This document shows, piece by piece, positions 7,484-15,787 of a stretch of DNA of 64,000 nucleotides. Below the pieces are notes generated by a model. It was given only the letters and a program-made list of their open reading frames with translations, made no database searches and had not been told where the DNA came from. This DNA comes from Aerococcus urinae. GTDB lineage: Bacteria > Bacillota > Bacilli > Lactobacillales > Aerococcaceae. The DNA is taken from positions 372,001 through 436,000 of the forward strand of contig NZ_CP014161.1 of the NCBI RefSeq assembly GCF_001543175.1. The letters run 5' to 3'. A program made the translations under genes and the position numbers. Position 1 is the first letter of the stretch; each line of letters opens with the position of its first letter.

Positions 7484-8941
7484 ATGAAGCAATCGTCAAT
7501 TCAAGAAAATCGACGGAGCTACCGCCACCATCAACCGGATGATGATAAGAATAAAGGTAAAGCAAGGAAAATTTTTAAGGGACTGGGCCTGGTTTTAGGA
7601 ATTATTGTAGTCGTCTTTATTATTCGCTTAGCCTTTAATTTCTTTAATTTTTCCGGGGCCATCTATCAGAATGTTGACCGGGAAAATATGCGTGATAGTC
7701 GGATATCGCTCAAGAATGGCGACCCGGTCAATATTTTACTCGAGGGGATCGATAATGGTGCTTTAATGTATGAAAATGTTAAGGATGGCCGTTCGGATGT
7801 CATGATGGTGATTACCATCAACCCCAAAGAAGGCAAATCAACCATCCTAAGCCTCCCTCGCGACACCCTGGCTCCCCAAGGAAAGACTAATGACTTCAAT
7901 AAATTGAACCATGCTTATATGAACGGGGGCATGGAGGACTCCATTAATTCCATCCAACGTTTTCTTGATGTTCCTATTGACCATTATGTTGAAGTCAATA
8001 TGCAAGGCTTCATTGATATTATTGATGGCATGGGCGGTATTGAGATTACGTCACCCATGACTTTTGAACAAGATGGGGTCAGTTTTACTGAAGGAGAAAC
8101 ACGGACCTTATCTGGTAAGGAAGCCATGATGTATGTACGGATGCGTAAAATGGATCCTGAGGGGGATATTGGCCGTCAAAAACGCCAACAACAATTGGTT
8201 CAAGCGGTTATTGACCGACTCTTATCCATGGATACGGTCTTTAATTATGAAGAAATTTTAAATACTCTCGGTGATAATTTGCGGACTGATTTACGGCCCA
8301 ATGACATGCTGGCTCTCCAACAAAATTATTTACAAGCCCTTAAGAATCCTACCCACTTAGTCTTTGATGACTGGTTAGATTTGAATTTAACTTTTGGTTG
8401 GTATTTGGCGATAGAGGAAGAAGACCGCATCCGCATGTCTAATCGGATTCGGGCCTTATTGGAATTAGAACCGACCCAGTCGGCCATTGTTTACCCGGTA
8501 AGTTTTAATATTCCACCAGTCTATTTCCCTGTTTCGGATTTAAATGGTAATGGCATTCTTGAAGACGAAGAAATGGCCATTAAACCGGGCGTTTATGAGA
8601 AAGATAAACTCGACCGTCTGATTGAAAAAGAATTTGGAGAAGAAGGTTTAAATTATGAGGCCCAAAATCAACCGCAAGTTGACGATGCTTCAGGGGACAC
8701 GGTGAGACCAAGCGAAAATGGTTTGCCTCAAGCTGAAAGTCAACAGCCTGCCTATCAGCCTCAAGCACCGGTTAGTCCGACTCCCGCCCCCCAGCCTCAA
8801 GCTCCCGCACCTCTCCCTCAAGCTCCGGCTCCCCAAGCTCCAGGTCTAGGAGCCAACCGAGCCCAACAACCGGCAGGGGGAGGAGAAGCAGTGGCACCAG
8901 AAAACACAGTGCCCGCTCAACCAGCTCCGGGAAGCTATTAA
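7484..8941 (+). CDS. LCP (LytR-CpsA-Psr) family cell-wall ligase
   Basis: LCP enzymes move glycopolymers such as teichoic acid or capsule from undecaprenyl phosphate onto peptidoglycan, outside the membrane. This 485-residue protein has a basic cytoplasmic N-terminus, one helix at about 31-51, and the LCP domain from about 80, with DVMMVITINPKEG, SLPRDT and the later arginine-rich block VRMRKMDPEGDIGRQKRQQQ that contacts the pyrophosphate. Residues from about 400 are a disordered tail rich in P, Q and A with repeated PQAPAP units. SD AAGGAAGTG precedes the ATG. Which polymer it attaches is unknown; the exopolysaccharide-type genes at 13262-15595 are not adjacent. Confidence 0.88.
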   Translation: MKQSSIQENRRSYRHHQPDDDKNKGKARKIFKGLGLVLGIIVVVFIIRLAFNFFNFSGAIYQNVDRENMRDSRISLKNGDPVNILLEGIDNGALMYENVKDGRSDVMMVITINPKEGKSTILSLPRDTLAPQGKTNDFNKLNHAYMNGGMEDSINSIQRFLDVPIDHYVEVNMQGFIDIIDGMGGIEITSPMTFEQDGVSFTEGETRTLSGKEAMMYVRMRKMDPEGDIGRQKRQQQLVQAVIDRLLSMDTVFNYEEILNTLGDNLRTDLRPNDMLALQQNYLQALKNPTHLVFDDWLDLNLTFGWYLAIEEEDRIRMSNRIRALLELEPTQSAIVYPVSFNIPPVYFPVSDLNGNGILEDEEMAIKPGVYEKDKLDRLIEKEFGEEGLNYEAQNQPQVDDASGDTVRPSENGLPQAESQQPAYQPQAPVSPTPAPQPQAPAPLPQAPAPQAPGLGANRAQQPAGGGEAVAPENTVPAQPAPGSY

Positions 8942-8984
8942 TTGAATGAAAAATTGAAAACCGATAAAAGAAAGGAAGTCGATC

Positions 8985-9488
8985 ATGGGCATTAGAAATG
9001 CACTATATGCTGGTAGTTTTGATCCAATGACTAAGGGACATGTTGATATGATTGAGCGCGCTAGCCGTATTTTTGATACCCTCTATGTTGCTGTAGCAGT
9101 GAATACCACTAAACAAGCCCTCTTTAGCAATGAAGAGAAATTAGCCCTGGCTAAAGAAGCCTTAGCTGGGCTGGATAATGTGGAAGTCATGCGTCTTACG
9201 GGGGGGTTGACTATTGACTTAGCCAAATCTCTGAATTGCTGTGCCCTCATTCGTGGCGTTCGCAATGTCAAAGACTTTGAGTATGAGACTAACATTGCCT
9301 TGATGAATAAACTGCAAGCGGATGATGTCGAAACCTTACTCATGCTGTCGGATGAAAAATACCGCTTCGTTTCTTCTAGCCTTATCAAAGAGACCGCCTA
9401 TTTCGGTGGGGATGTGTCTGCCTTAGTGCCTGAATGTGTCAATCAGGCCATTATTGCTAAGTTCAAGAAAACACACGGAAAAGATTAA
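8985..9488 (+). CDS. coaD: Phosphopantetheine adenylyltransferase
   Basis: Transfers AMP from ATP to 4'-phosphopantetheine, the fourth step of coenzyme A synthesis. Length 167 residues, usual for the family. The nucleotidyltransferase signature GSFDPMTKGHVD (9-20) contains the T/HxGH motif, and IRGVRNVKDFEYE and VSSSLIKE match the phosphopantetheine-binding and second nucleotide motifs. The ATG follows AAAGGAAG. It lies downstream of the LCP gene, probably as the last gene of a map-LCP-coaD unit. The earlier CoA step, coaBC, is at 56060. Confidence 0.95.
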   Translation: MGIRNALYAGSFDPMTKGHVDMIERASRIFDTLYVAVAVNTTKQALFSNEEKLALAKEALAGLDNVEVMRLTGGLTIDLAKSLNCCALIRGVRNVKDFEYETNIALMNKLQADDVETLLMLSDEKYRFVSSSLIKETAYFGGDVSALVPECVNQAIIAKFKKTHGKD

Positions 9489-9575
9489 TGTTCGGAATTA
9501 GTGATTATAATCAAGGGTTATTTCCTTAAATTTCTCTATAAAACGAATATTTTTCTCTAAAATAGCCGATTAGCC

Positions 9576-9603
9576 TTGATTTTTAATGGCGTGGTGTTAC
9601 AAT
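9576..9603 (+). promoter_or_regulatory. Promoter of guaC
   Basis: TTGATT (9576-9581), a 16-base spacer and TACAAT (9598-9603), with TG one base upstream of the -10 (extended -10). The start of guaC is 55 bases downstream. No purine riboswitch-like structure is seen in the short leader. Confidence 0.7.
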
Positions 9604-9657
9604 GTTAAAGGTTTATTTTAATAGTTTGAATAATTTAGTGAAATTAGGAGAGAATAA

Positions 9658-10626
9658 ATGCAAACTTTTGATTATGAGCAAGTCCAGTTAATCCCTGCTA
9701 AGTGTATTGTACAGAGCCGGTCGGAATGTGATACGGGTATTCAATTTGGACCTCATAAGTTCAAGATTCCGGTTGTCCCTGCTAACATGCAAACGGTCCT
9801 TAATGAATCCTTAGCCGAAAAATTAGCTGCTAATGGCTATTTCTACATTATGCACCGCTTTGAACCGGAAAAACGTTTAGATTTTATCCGTCGTATGAAT
9901 CAAAAAGGACTTTATACTTCGATTAGTGTTGGGGTGAAGCCTGAAGAATATGACTTTATCGATGAAGTGAAAGAGTCTGGTGAAAAAGTAGACTATATCA
10001 CCATTGATATTGCCCATGGTCATTCCCATACGGTTATTGATATGATTAAATATATCAAGAAACAACTACCTGATACCTTTGTCATTGCAGGTAATATCGC
10101 CACTCCAGAAGCCGTCCGTGACTTAGAAAACGCCGGCGCTGACGCTACCAAAGTTGGTGTAGGGCCAGGTCGGGTATGTATTACTAAGATTAAAACGGGT
10201 TTTGGGACCGCAGGCTGGCAATTAGCGGCCATTCGCCTGTGTGCTAAAGCAGCCCGTAAGCCAATTATTGCTGACGGGGGCATCCGTACCCATGGTGACA
10301 TTGCTAAGAGCTTCCGCTTTGGCGCTTCCATGGTGATGATTGGTTCCTTACTCGCAGCCCATGAAGAATCACCAGGTGAAGAAGTCATTCAAAATGGACA
10401 AAAATATAAGGAATATTTTGGCTCTGCTTCTGAATTTCAAAAGGGCGAATATAAGAATGTTGAAGGCAAGAAAATTTTAATTGAAAGCCGCGGCAGCATC
10501 TTCAAAACCTTGAAAGAAATGCAAGAAGACTTACAAAGTAGTATTTCTTACGCAGGTGGTAGGGATTTAGGTGCATTACGCACAGTTGACTATGTGGTCA
10601 TTCCAAGCATCTATAATGGAGATTAA
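9658..10626 (+). CDS. guaC: GMP reductase
   Basis: Reduces GMP to IMP with NADPH and release of ammonia, linking guanine to adenine nucleotides. The 322-residue length and lack of CBS domains separate it from IMP dehydrogenase. The IMPDH/GMPR barrel signature [15 protein letters not shown] (about 169-183) carries the catalytic cysteine and its flexible loop. [12 protein letters not shown] is the phosphate-binding segment. GAGAG precedes the ATG, and a clear promoter (9576-9603) and terminator (10643-10673) frame it as a single-gene unit. Confidence 0.93.
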   Translation: MQTFDYEQVQLIPAKCIVQSRSECDTGIQFGPHKFKIPVVPANMQTVLNESLAEKLAANGYFYIMHRFEPEKRLDFIRRMNQKGLYTSISVGVKPEEYDFIDEVKESGEKVDYITIDIAHGHSHTVIDMIKYIKKQLPDTFVIAGNIATPEAVRDLENAGADATKVGVGPGRVCITKIKTGFGTAGWQLAAIRLCAKAARKPIIADGGIRTHGDIAKSFRFGASMVMIGSLLAAHEESPGEEVIQNGQKYKEYFGSASEFQKGEYKNVEGKKILIESRGSIFKTLKEMQEDLQSSISYAGGRDLGALRTVDYVVIPSIYNGD

Positions 10627-10642
10627 TACGGTATTGAAATTG

Positions 10643-10673
10643 AGGGCTGGAGGAAAACTTCGGCCCTTTTTTA
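10643..10673 (+). terminator. Terminator of guaC
   Basis: AGGGCTGGAG (10643-10652) pairs with CTTCGGCCCT (10658-10667) through ten pairs including two G-U, followed by six T. Confidence 0.85.
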
Positions 10674-10810
10674 TTGCTTAATCAGCCTAATGATGAGCTT
10701 ATTACCAGGAGAGATCGTTATTTTGTCAAAAGTACGCGGACGCTATTCTTCTGCTGCACTAGCAATGAGAGGCACATGAGAAGCTTTATCTAATTAAGGA
10801 GGAAAACCTT

Positions 10811-11692
10811 ATGAAAACTGCAATTATTACCGATAGTACAGCGGCCTTACCGGAATCTTTAGCCAAACATCCCGATGTTTACCAAGTCTATTTACAAATT
10901 AATTTAGCTGATGGGTCGACTATGACTGACACCAGTGATAGAGACCAAGTGACTGCCTACTATCATAGTCTGGCAAGTATGAACACTTTACCAAGAACCT
11001 CCCAACCCAGCATGGGAGAAGTGGTCCAAGTGATGGATGACTTAGTAGCCAAGGGTTATGATGAGGTTTTAATCATGACTTTTCCTTCGGCCTTGAGTGG
11101 CACCTTTCAAAATTGTCAAAGCGTGGCCCAAAATTACCAAGACCGTCTATCCGTTTATTTGATGGACACTCGGCAAACCTCCATTCCCCTAGCCTACTTG
11201 GTTGAAGTCGCTTTACACTTGATCGAGGCTGGGAAATTATCGCTAGCTGAGATTGTTGACCTTTTGAACCACTTGGATGAGGCGATGGTGATCTATGTCA
11301 TCGTTGGCAATCTTGATAATCTTGTTAAAGGGGGCCGAGCAAGTAAGGGAATGGCGCTCTTAGGTAATTTATTGAAGATATTTCCCATTGTCCGAATCGA
11401 ACGCAATGGGGCCTTGGAAATGGTCGAAAAAGTTCGCACCCAAAAGAAGGCCCTCAAACGGATGGAAGAATTAATGGAAAAAGAGATGACGGCTTATCCA
11501 GAAGGCTTGGAATTAGCTCTTATCACCACTCCAGATAGCCCTTTAGCCGAGGAGTTTGAGCAAATGATTGCTAAGGATGAAAGTCAATATCCTATCCGTC
11601 AAGGCTTGATTCCCCCGGTAATTGGCACCCACTTGGGCTGTAATAGTGTCGCTTTTTGTGTACTCCCCAAAGTTGAAAATTTTAAGTTATAA
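10811..11692 (+). CDS. DegV family fatty-acid-binding protein (first of a pair)
   Basis: DegV proteins bind a fatty acid and, as FakB subunits, present it to the kinase FakA for phosphorylation and use in phospholipid synthesis. Residues 1-293 match the family: ITDSTAALP at the start, the TSQPSMGE loop near 70-78, FPSALSGTFQN near 97-107 and DTRQTS, with NLVKGGRASK (about 169-178) in the second domain. SD AAGGAGG lies 8 bases before the ATG. The next gene is a paralogue 33 bases on. No fakA is in the window. The bound lipid cannot be named from sequence. Confidence 0.85.
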   Translation: MKTAIITDSTAALPESLAKHPDVYQVYLQINLADGSTMTDTSDRDQVTAYYHSLASMNTLPRTSQPSMGEVVQVMDDLVAKGYDEVLIMTFPSALSGTFQNCQSVAQNYQDRLSVYLMDTRQTSIPLAYLVEVALHLIEAGKLSLAEIVDLLNHLDEAMVIYVIVGNLDNLVKGGRASKGMALLGNLLKIFPIVRIERNGALEMVEKVRTQKKALKRMEELMEKEMTAYPEGLELALITTPDSPLAEEFEQMIAKDESQYPIRQGLIPPVIGTHLGCNSVAFCVLPKVENFKL

Positions 11693-11725
11693 TATAAGCA
11701 AAGCTTAAATAAGGAGGTTGTTTAA

Positions 11726-12610
11726 ATGAAAGCAGCAATTTTAACCGATTCTACGGCGACACTCAATGATCGTTTGCTTAATCATCCTGATATTTATTAT
11801 GTTTCTTTACAGCTCCATTTTTCCTCAGGAGAGACTTTTATTGAGAGTGAAGATCGTAGCATCCTACCGGAATTTTATCATCGCTTAAAAAATGCCAAAG
11901 AGCTACCTAAGACTTCTCAACCCCGCCCCCAAGACTTCTATGCCATTTATGAAGAATTAGTGGACAAAGGTTATGATACCGTCTTCTTTATCCCCTTGAG
12001 CGCTGTGTTAAGTGGGACTAGCCAGACCGGACAATCGGTAGCTAGTGAATTTGAAGACCAAATTAAAACTTATGTGATTGATACTGGTCGGGCAGCAACG
12101 CCTCTCCGTTACCTGGTGAGTCAGGCTTTAGATTTAGTGGAAGCTGGGGCTGAGCCTGAAGAAGTGGTGACTAAGATTAAATGGTTAAATGCACACACGA
12201 CCATCTGGGCTTTAGTAGGGGATATTAATAACTTAGTTAAGGGCGGCCGGGCTTCACGGGCTCAAGGTTTACTGGGGTCCTTATTAAAAATCGTTCCCTT
12301 GATTGAATTTGACCAAGAAGGAAATATTTCCGTCTTAGCCAAGGTGCGGACCAAACGTAAGGCCTTAATGAAGCTGGCCGATGCCTTTATCGAAGAAGCC
12401 AAGAAATATTCTCAGGGCTATAAAGGGACCATTGCCCATGCTGATGATGAATCAGGGGCCAAAGAGCTGGCAGATTTAATCCGCGAGAAATTACCAGACA
12501 TTGAAATCGAATTTGATTGGTTAACCCCAGTAGTGGGGACTCACGGGGGGACAGGTACCCTAGCTACAGCCGTATTACCAAGTTTAAAGAATTATTTACT
12601 CACTAAATAA
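11726..12610 (+). CDS. DegV family fatty-acid-binding protein (second of a pair)
   Basis: A paralogue of the preceding gene with the same order of motifs: LTDSTATL, TSQPRPQD, IPLSAVLSGTSQ, DTGRAA and NLVKGGRASR. Length 294 residues. The family role is lipid binding for the Fak system. In characterised species different FakB proteins prefer saturated or unsaturated chains, so the pair may divide substrates; that is inference. AAGGAGG precedes the ATG. The two genes likely share a transcript that ends at 12623-12657. Confidence 0.85.
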   Translation: MKAAILTDSTATLNDRLLNHPDIYYVSLQLHFSSGETFIESEDRSILPEFYHRLKNAKELPKTSQPRPQDFYAIYEELVDKGYDTVFFIPLSAVLSGTSQTGQSVASEFEDQIKTYVIDTGRAATPLRYLVSQALDLVEAGAEPEEVVTKIKWLNAHTTIWALVGDINNLVKGGRASRAQGLLGSLLKIVPLIEFDQEGNISVLAKVRTKRKALMKLADAFIEEAKKYSQGYKGTIAHADDESGAKELADLIREKLPDIEIEFDWLTPVVGTHGGTGTLATAVLPSLKNYLLTK

Positions 12611-12622
12611 GCATCAATTATC

Positions 12623-12657
12623 AAGTCTCTTAACCATCAAGTTGGGAGACTTTTTTT
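12623..12657 (+). terminator. Terminator of the DegV gene pair
   Basis: AAGTCTCTTAAC (12623-12634) pairs with GTTGGGAGACTT (12641-12652) along 12 bp with two G-U pairs, followed by seven T. Confidence 0.88.
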
Positions 12658-12754
12658 ATTAAACACTCTGCTGAAAAAAGTACTTGGTTGCCTAAATTTA
12701 AGATCTCTTTGAAGATATCTTAGTGGATAACTGTTAAAATAGGGCTTAACACGC

Positions 12755-12760
12755 TATAAT
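12755..12760 (+). promoter_or_regulatory. Candidate -10 (TATAAT) for the Nudix-cps operon
   Basis: TATAAT 25 bases before the Nudix ATG, in an AT-rich stretch following the previous terminator. The -35 region is weak (TGTTAA at 12732-12737). Confidence 0.5.
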
Positions 12761-12784
12761 AAGTAAGACAGAAGGGGTGGAAGG

Positions 12785-13246
12785 ATGCAATTAACCAGTT
12801 TAGTCTATTTGGAGCGTGATGAGCGCTTTTTAATGTTACACCGTATCAAGAAGGCACATGATATTAACCAGGGTAAATGGGTTGGTATTGGGGGAAAGTT
12901 CGAACTAGGAGAAGCTCCCCTAGAATGTGCTAAGCGGGAAGTAAAAGAAGAGACCGGCTGGGAACTTGAAGCAGCAGAATTTCGCGGTGTCGTTACCTTT
13001 ATCTATGCCGATGATGAGCCCATGTATATTTTTGTTTATACGGGAACCCTAGCTAGTGATGAGGTCAGGGAGAATGATGAAGGGGTTATGGCTTGGATCC
13101 CTAAAGATGAAGTCTTAGACCTCCCGCTTTGGGAAGGCGACCGCTTATTCTTAGAGCCCTTAATGACTAGCAATGACCTGTTTGATATTAAGGTAGTATA
13201 CGATGAAAACAGTCAGCTACTGGCTTATGAGGATAACCGTCAATAA
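12785..13246 (+). CDS. Nudix hydrolase (MutT-like)
   Basis: Hydrolase of nucleoside diphosphates linked to another group, 153 residues. The Nudix box is complete: G37, E43, then R51-E52-V53-K54-E55-E56-T57-G58-W59, fitting Gx5Ex7REUxEExGU. The 8-oxo-dGTP diphosphatase subgroup is likely from the N-terminal LVYLERDERFLMLHR and GKWVGIGGKFE, but the substrate is not certain. It starts with GGGGTGGAAGG upstream of the ATG and leads an operon whose next gene, a CpsB homologue, begins 15 bases after its stop. The pairing with polysaccharide regulation genes may be incidental. Confidence 0.85.
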   Translation: MQLTSLVYLERDERFLMLHRIKKAHDINQGKWVGIGGKFELGEAPLECAKREVKEETGWELEAAEFRGVVTFIYADDEPMYIFVYTGTLASDEVRENDEGVMAWIPKDEVLDLPLWEGDRLFLEPLMTSNDLFDIKVVYDENSQLLAYEDNRQ

Positions 13247-13261
13247 AAAGGAGGATGCTAG

Positions 13262-14011
13262 ATGTTAGTGGATATGGCCTGTCACATTGCCAAAGTGGAT
13301 CATACAGACTCTAATAAAGAGCAATTAGCCATGGCTAATACCATTTGGCAAAGTGGTGTGACCCATGTCCTAGCCACTGCTTCTTATCCGACTGATCCAG
13401 CAGCTACTGGGGGGGACTTAGTACAGGCCGCCGAAGCTTTTCAAGAGGACCTAGACCGGCGGGGAATTGCCTTAATGGTCTACCCGGGTCAGATTATTGA
13501 CTTAGCCCAGGCGATTTCCTGGGATGACTTATCCCAAGATATTCTCTATGCTGATCTCAACCAGCGTTATGTTCTAGTTAAATTAAATCAAGAGGATCCC
13601 CAGCGCTACTTTGAACCCTTACTTTTCGAATGGTTGAAGCATGATATCCGCCCAGTCTTAGTCCAAATTGAGGAGAACCAGGCCCTCATGCGCGATATTG
13701 ACCAAGTTTATCAGTGGGTTGACCAAGGCTGCTACACGGCCTTGACGGCGGGAAATCTACTAGGCCGCCAGGGCAAACAGGTAAAGAAGCAATGCCATTA
13801 CTTATTGGAAGCCGGTTTAGCCCACTTGCTGGGGAGTTTTTCCACTAGCAGTGACGATTACCAATTACGCCAGGCTTATGCTGCCTTGGAAAACCGCTAT
13901 GGACAGAGCATTAGCTTTGATATCCAGCAGAACGCTAGGGCTTTAATTAATGGGGATCCTTTAATCGATCATTTTCAAATTAAAAAGAAAAAGCGTTTCT
14001 GGTTCTTCTAG
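13262..14011 (+). CDS. CpsB/YwqE-like PHP phosphatase homologue, apparently catalytically dead
   Basis: CpsB enzymes are manganese-dependent PHP-fold tyrosine phosphatases that act on the kinase CpsD. The fold and length (249 residues) match: the start MLVDMACHI, a GCYTALTAGNLLG segment near 158-170 and the end QQNARALINGDP align well with the family. The metal ligands do not. Family HxH near residue 5 is here A6-C7-H8, the TSHH-type motif is TASYP, the GxE motif is PGQ, AHIER is VQIEE, and SDxH is GSFST. I infer a pseudophosphatase that may still bind CpsD. The reading frame is open with AAAAGGAGG before the ATG, and cpsC and cpsD follow. Confidence 0.75.
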   Translation: MLVDMACHIAKVDHTDSNKEQLAMANTIWQSGVTHVLATASYPTDPAATGGDLVQAAEAFQEDLDRRGIALMVYPGQIIDLAQAISWDDLSQDILYADLNQRYVLVKLNQEDPQRYFEPLLFEWLKHDIRPVLVQIEENQALMRDIDQVYQWVDQGCYTALTAGNLLGRQGKQVKKQCHYLLEAGLAHLLGSFSTSSDDYQLRQAYAALENRYGQSISFDIQQNARALINGDPLIDHFQIKKKKRFWFF

Positions 14012-14050
14012 AAAGTTAAAACGGGCCTTTTCTTAATCAATTAGAAAGGC

Positions 14051-14059
14051 TGCTATAAT
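14051..14059 (+). promoter_or_regulatory. Candidate internal extended -10 promoter before cpsC
   Basis: TGCTATAAT at 14051-14059 is a perfect extended -10. It follows a small hairpin, CCTTTTCT (14027-14034) with AGAAAGG (14043-14049), in the 81-base gap between the cpsB-like gene and cpsC. No convincing -35 is seen. Confidence 0.45.
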
Positions 14060-14092
14060 TATTTTAAAGAAATGAGGATGTGACAGTTAACC

Positions 14093-14821
14093 ATGAAGCA
14101 GTACAAAGGACGATCATTGGCTTCTTTTTTCCGGGGGCTTAAGCGGCAGTGGCTGTTTATCTTCTTAGGGGTCCTGCTTGGGATCGTGGTGGCCAGTGCT
14201 TATAATTTCTTATGGGCAGAGGCAGAATACGCCTCACAAACTCAAATCGTGGTCACCCCTAAGGACAGTGATAAGGACAAGGCGGACGAAAAGAAAGCGG
14301 GCTTAAAAACCTACGACGACCTGCTCCATACGCCACTTATCTTACAACCAGTGGCCCAAGCTCATCAAAGGGACGTTGAAACTTTGAGTGAGAATACCCA
14401 TTTAGAAGCCGATCAAAAATCGGCAGTCTTCAATGTGATTGTGACAGACGGAAATGCTAGTCAAGCGCAAAGCTTGGCCTCCGATATCAGTAAAGAATTT
14501 ATCCAACAACTGCCCCAAGTCCTCGCTGTTGAAAAAGTGACCTTATTAAGCCCAGCCAGCTATAATGAGAAACCGGTTAGTCCCAATTACTGGTTGAATC
14601 TCCTCTTAGGAGCTCTACTCGGGGGCTTAGTCAGTCTAGTCATCCAAGCGATTCGGGTGCTTAACGATGATACGGTACGGAGTCAAGCTGTGGTTGAAGA
14701 AATGGGTTGGTCCTTAATTGGCGTCTTACCGCAAATGAGTGAGGAGTCCATTGAGGTGACCCGTTTTAAACGTCGTTACAGAAGCCAGGATGACACTGAT
14801 GAGACCAAACGGCGAATTTAG
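14093..14821 (+). CDS. Wzz/CpsC chain-length regulator and kinase adaptor
   Basis: Membrane protein of 242 residues that in this family sets polysaccharide chain length and activates the cytoplasmic tyrosine kinase CpsD. Two helices at about 20-42 and 166-188 bracket an extracellular domain. The first is followed by ASQTQIVVTPK and the second is preceded by the proline-rich SYNEKPVSPNYW, both typical of Wzz-type proteins. The cytoplasmic tail (NDDTVRSQAVVEEMGWSLIG) resembles the usual CpsD contact region. The ribosome site is weak. cpsD follows after 18 bases. Confidence 0.85.
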   Translation: MKQYKGRSLASFFRGLKRQWLFIFLGVLLGIVVASAYNFLWAEAEYASQTQIVVTPKDSDKDKADEKKAGLKTYDDLLHTPLILQPVAQAHQRDVETLSENTHLEADQKSAVFNVIVTDGNASQAQSLASDISKEFIQQLPQVLAVEKVTLLSPASYNEKPVSPNYWLNLLLGALLGGLVSLVIQAIRVLNDDTVRSQAVVEEMGWSLIGVLPQMSEESIEVTRFKRRYRSQDDTDETKRRI

Positions 14822-14839
14822 TAAAGGTGATCAAGTTTT

Positions 14840-15595
14840 ATGTTTAATTTCAAACAACGAAAAATTGACAAGAAAAATAAGGAACAACGGCGTGGCGTGA
14901 GCCTAATCACAGCGTCCGATCCTAACCACGTGATTTCAGAACAGTTTCGCACGATTCGTACCAATATCCAATTTGCTATTGATGCTTATCATTTGAAGAC
15001 CCTAATGTTTACTTCATCAGGCCCTTGGGAAGGAAAGTCTACCATTGCAGCCAATGTGGCGACGACCATGGCACATTTGGATGGGGTACGCGTGTTGATG
15101 ATTGATTGCGATTTACGTAAGCCTACAGTGCATAAAACCTTTGATATTCATAGCCGCAAGGGTTTGACAACTTATCTTACTGACTGCGACGTCGATTACA
15201 TGGATGTCGCCCAATATGTGGCTGAAGTGAACACCTATGTGATACCAGCTGGTCCTATCCCGCCTAATCCGGCTGAGCTCTTGAGTTCCCAACGGATGAG
15301 TGACTTATTGGAAGATGTGACGGCTGTCTTTGACTTAGTTATCATTGATGCGCCTCCACTCTTACCAGTGACTGATGCCCAAATTATTGCCAGCCGAACA
15401 GATGCCAGTGTCTTCGTCTTGCGGGAGGGTGTGGCCAGTTACCAGGATATTCAAAAATCCAAGCGCCTCTTGGAAAGCGTTGATGCTAATGTGATTGGGG
15501 CCATCTATAATGGAGCCGATGGCCAAGGGATGAATGCCTATTATGGCTATGGTTACCGCGATGAAGATATTGATAGTGAGGATTTACAATCCTAG
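14840..15595 (+). CDS. CpsD/CapB-type tyrosine kinase
   Basis: Cytoplasmic bacterial tyrosine kinase of 251 residues that autophosphorylates and, with CpsC, controls extracellular polysaccharide assembly. Walker A is SSGPWEGKST (59-68), Walker A' is MLIDCDLRKPT, and Walker B is LVIIDAPP. The C-terminus carries the family's tyrosine cluster (AYYGYGYRDED) used for autophosphorylation. The gene is intact beside an apparently inactive CpsB, so dephosphorylation may rely on another enzyme, for example the phosphatase at 26285. No glycosyltransferase, flippase or polymerase genes follow, so this control module stands apart from any biosynthesis cluster. Confidence 0.88.
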   Translation: MFNFKQRKIDKKNKEQRRGVSLITASDPNHVISEQFRTIRTNIQFAIDAYHLKTLMFTSSGPWEGKSTIAANVATTMAHLDGVRVLMIDCDLRKPTVHKTFDIHSRKGLTTYLTDCDVDYMDVAQYVAEVNTYVIPAGPIPPNPAELLSSQRMSDLLEDVTAVFDLVIIDAPPLLPVTDAQIIASRTDASVFVLREGVASYQDIQKSKRLLESVDANVIGAIYNGADGQGMNAYYGYGYRDEDIDSEDLQS

Positions 15596-15624
15596 CTCTT
15601 AATCAATTGGGAGAGATCGATAAG

Positions 15625-15786
15625 ATGAATAAATTAGCTTTAACTTTACTGAGCTTAGCTGGACTGCAGCTTTGGGACTGGCGTCATTCCCAAGTTAAGG
15701 CTCCTTGCCTAAGTGACCAAGAAAAAATGGACTATAGTAAAGGCAAAGAATCTAGTAAGAAAAATTTAACCAATGGAGGTAGATAA
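15625..15786 (+). CDS. Small ORF, 53 residues, hydrophobic N-terminus (hypothetical)
   Basis: An open frame from ATG 15625 to TAA 15784 is preceded by GGGAGA. It encodes a peptide whose residues 3-16 are hydrophobic (KLALTLLSLAGLQL), followed by a polar, lysine-rich tail. That could be a signal peptide or a short membrane anchor. It occupies almost the whole gap between cpsD and the next gene. Its last codons contain the GGAGGT ribosome site of the next gene, and its stop is one base before that gene's GTG, so the two may be translationally coupled. I know no family for it. Confidence 0.5.
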   Translation: MNKLALTLLSLAGLQLWDWRHSQVKAPCLSDQEKMDYSKGKESSKKNLTNGGR

Positions 15787-15787
15787 C

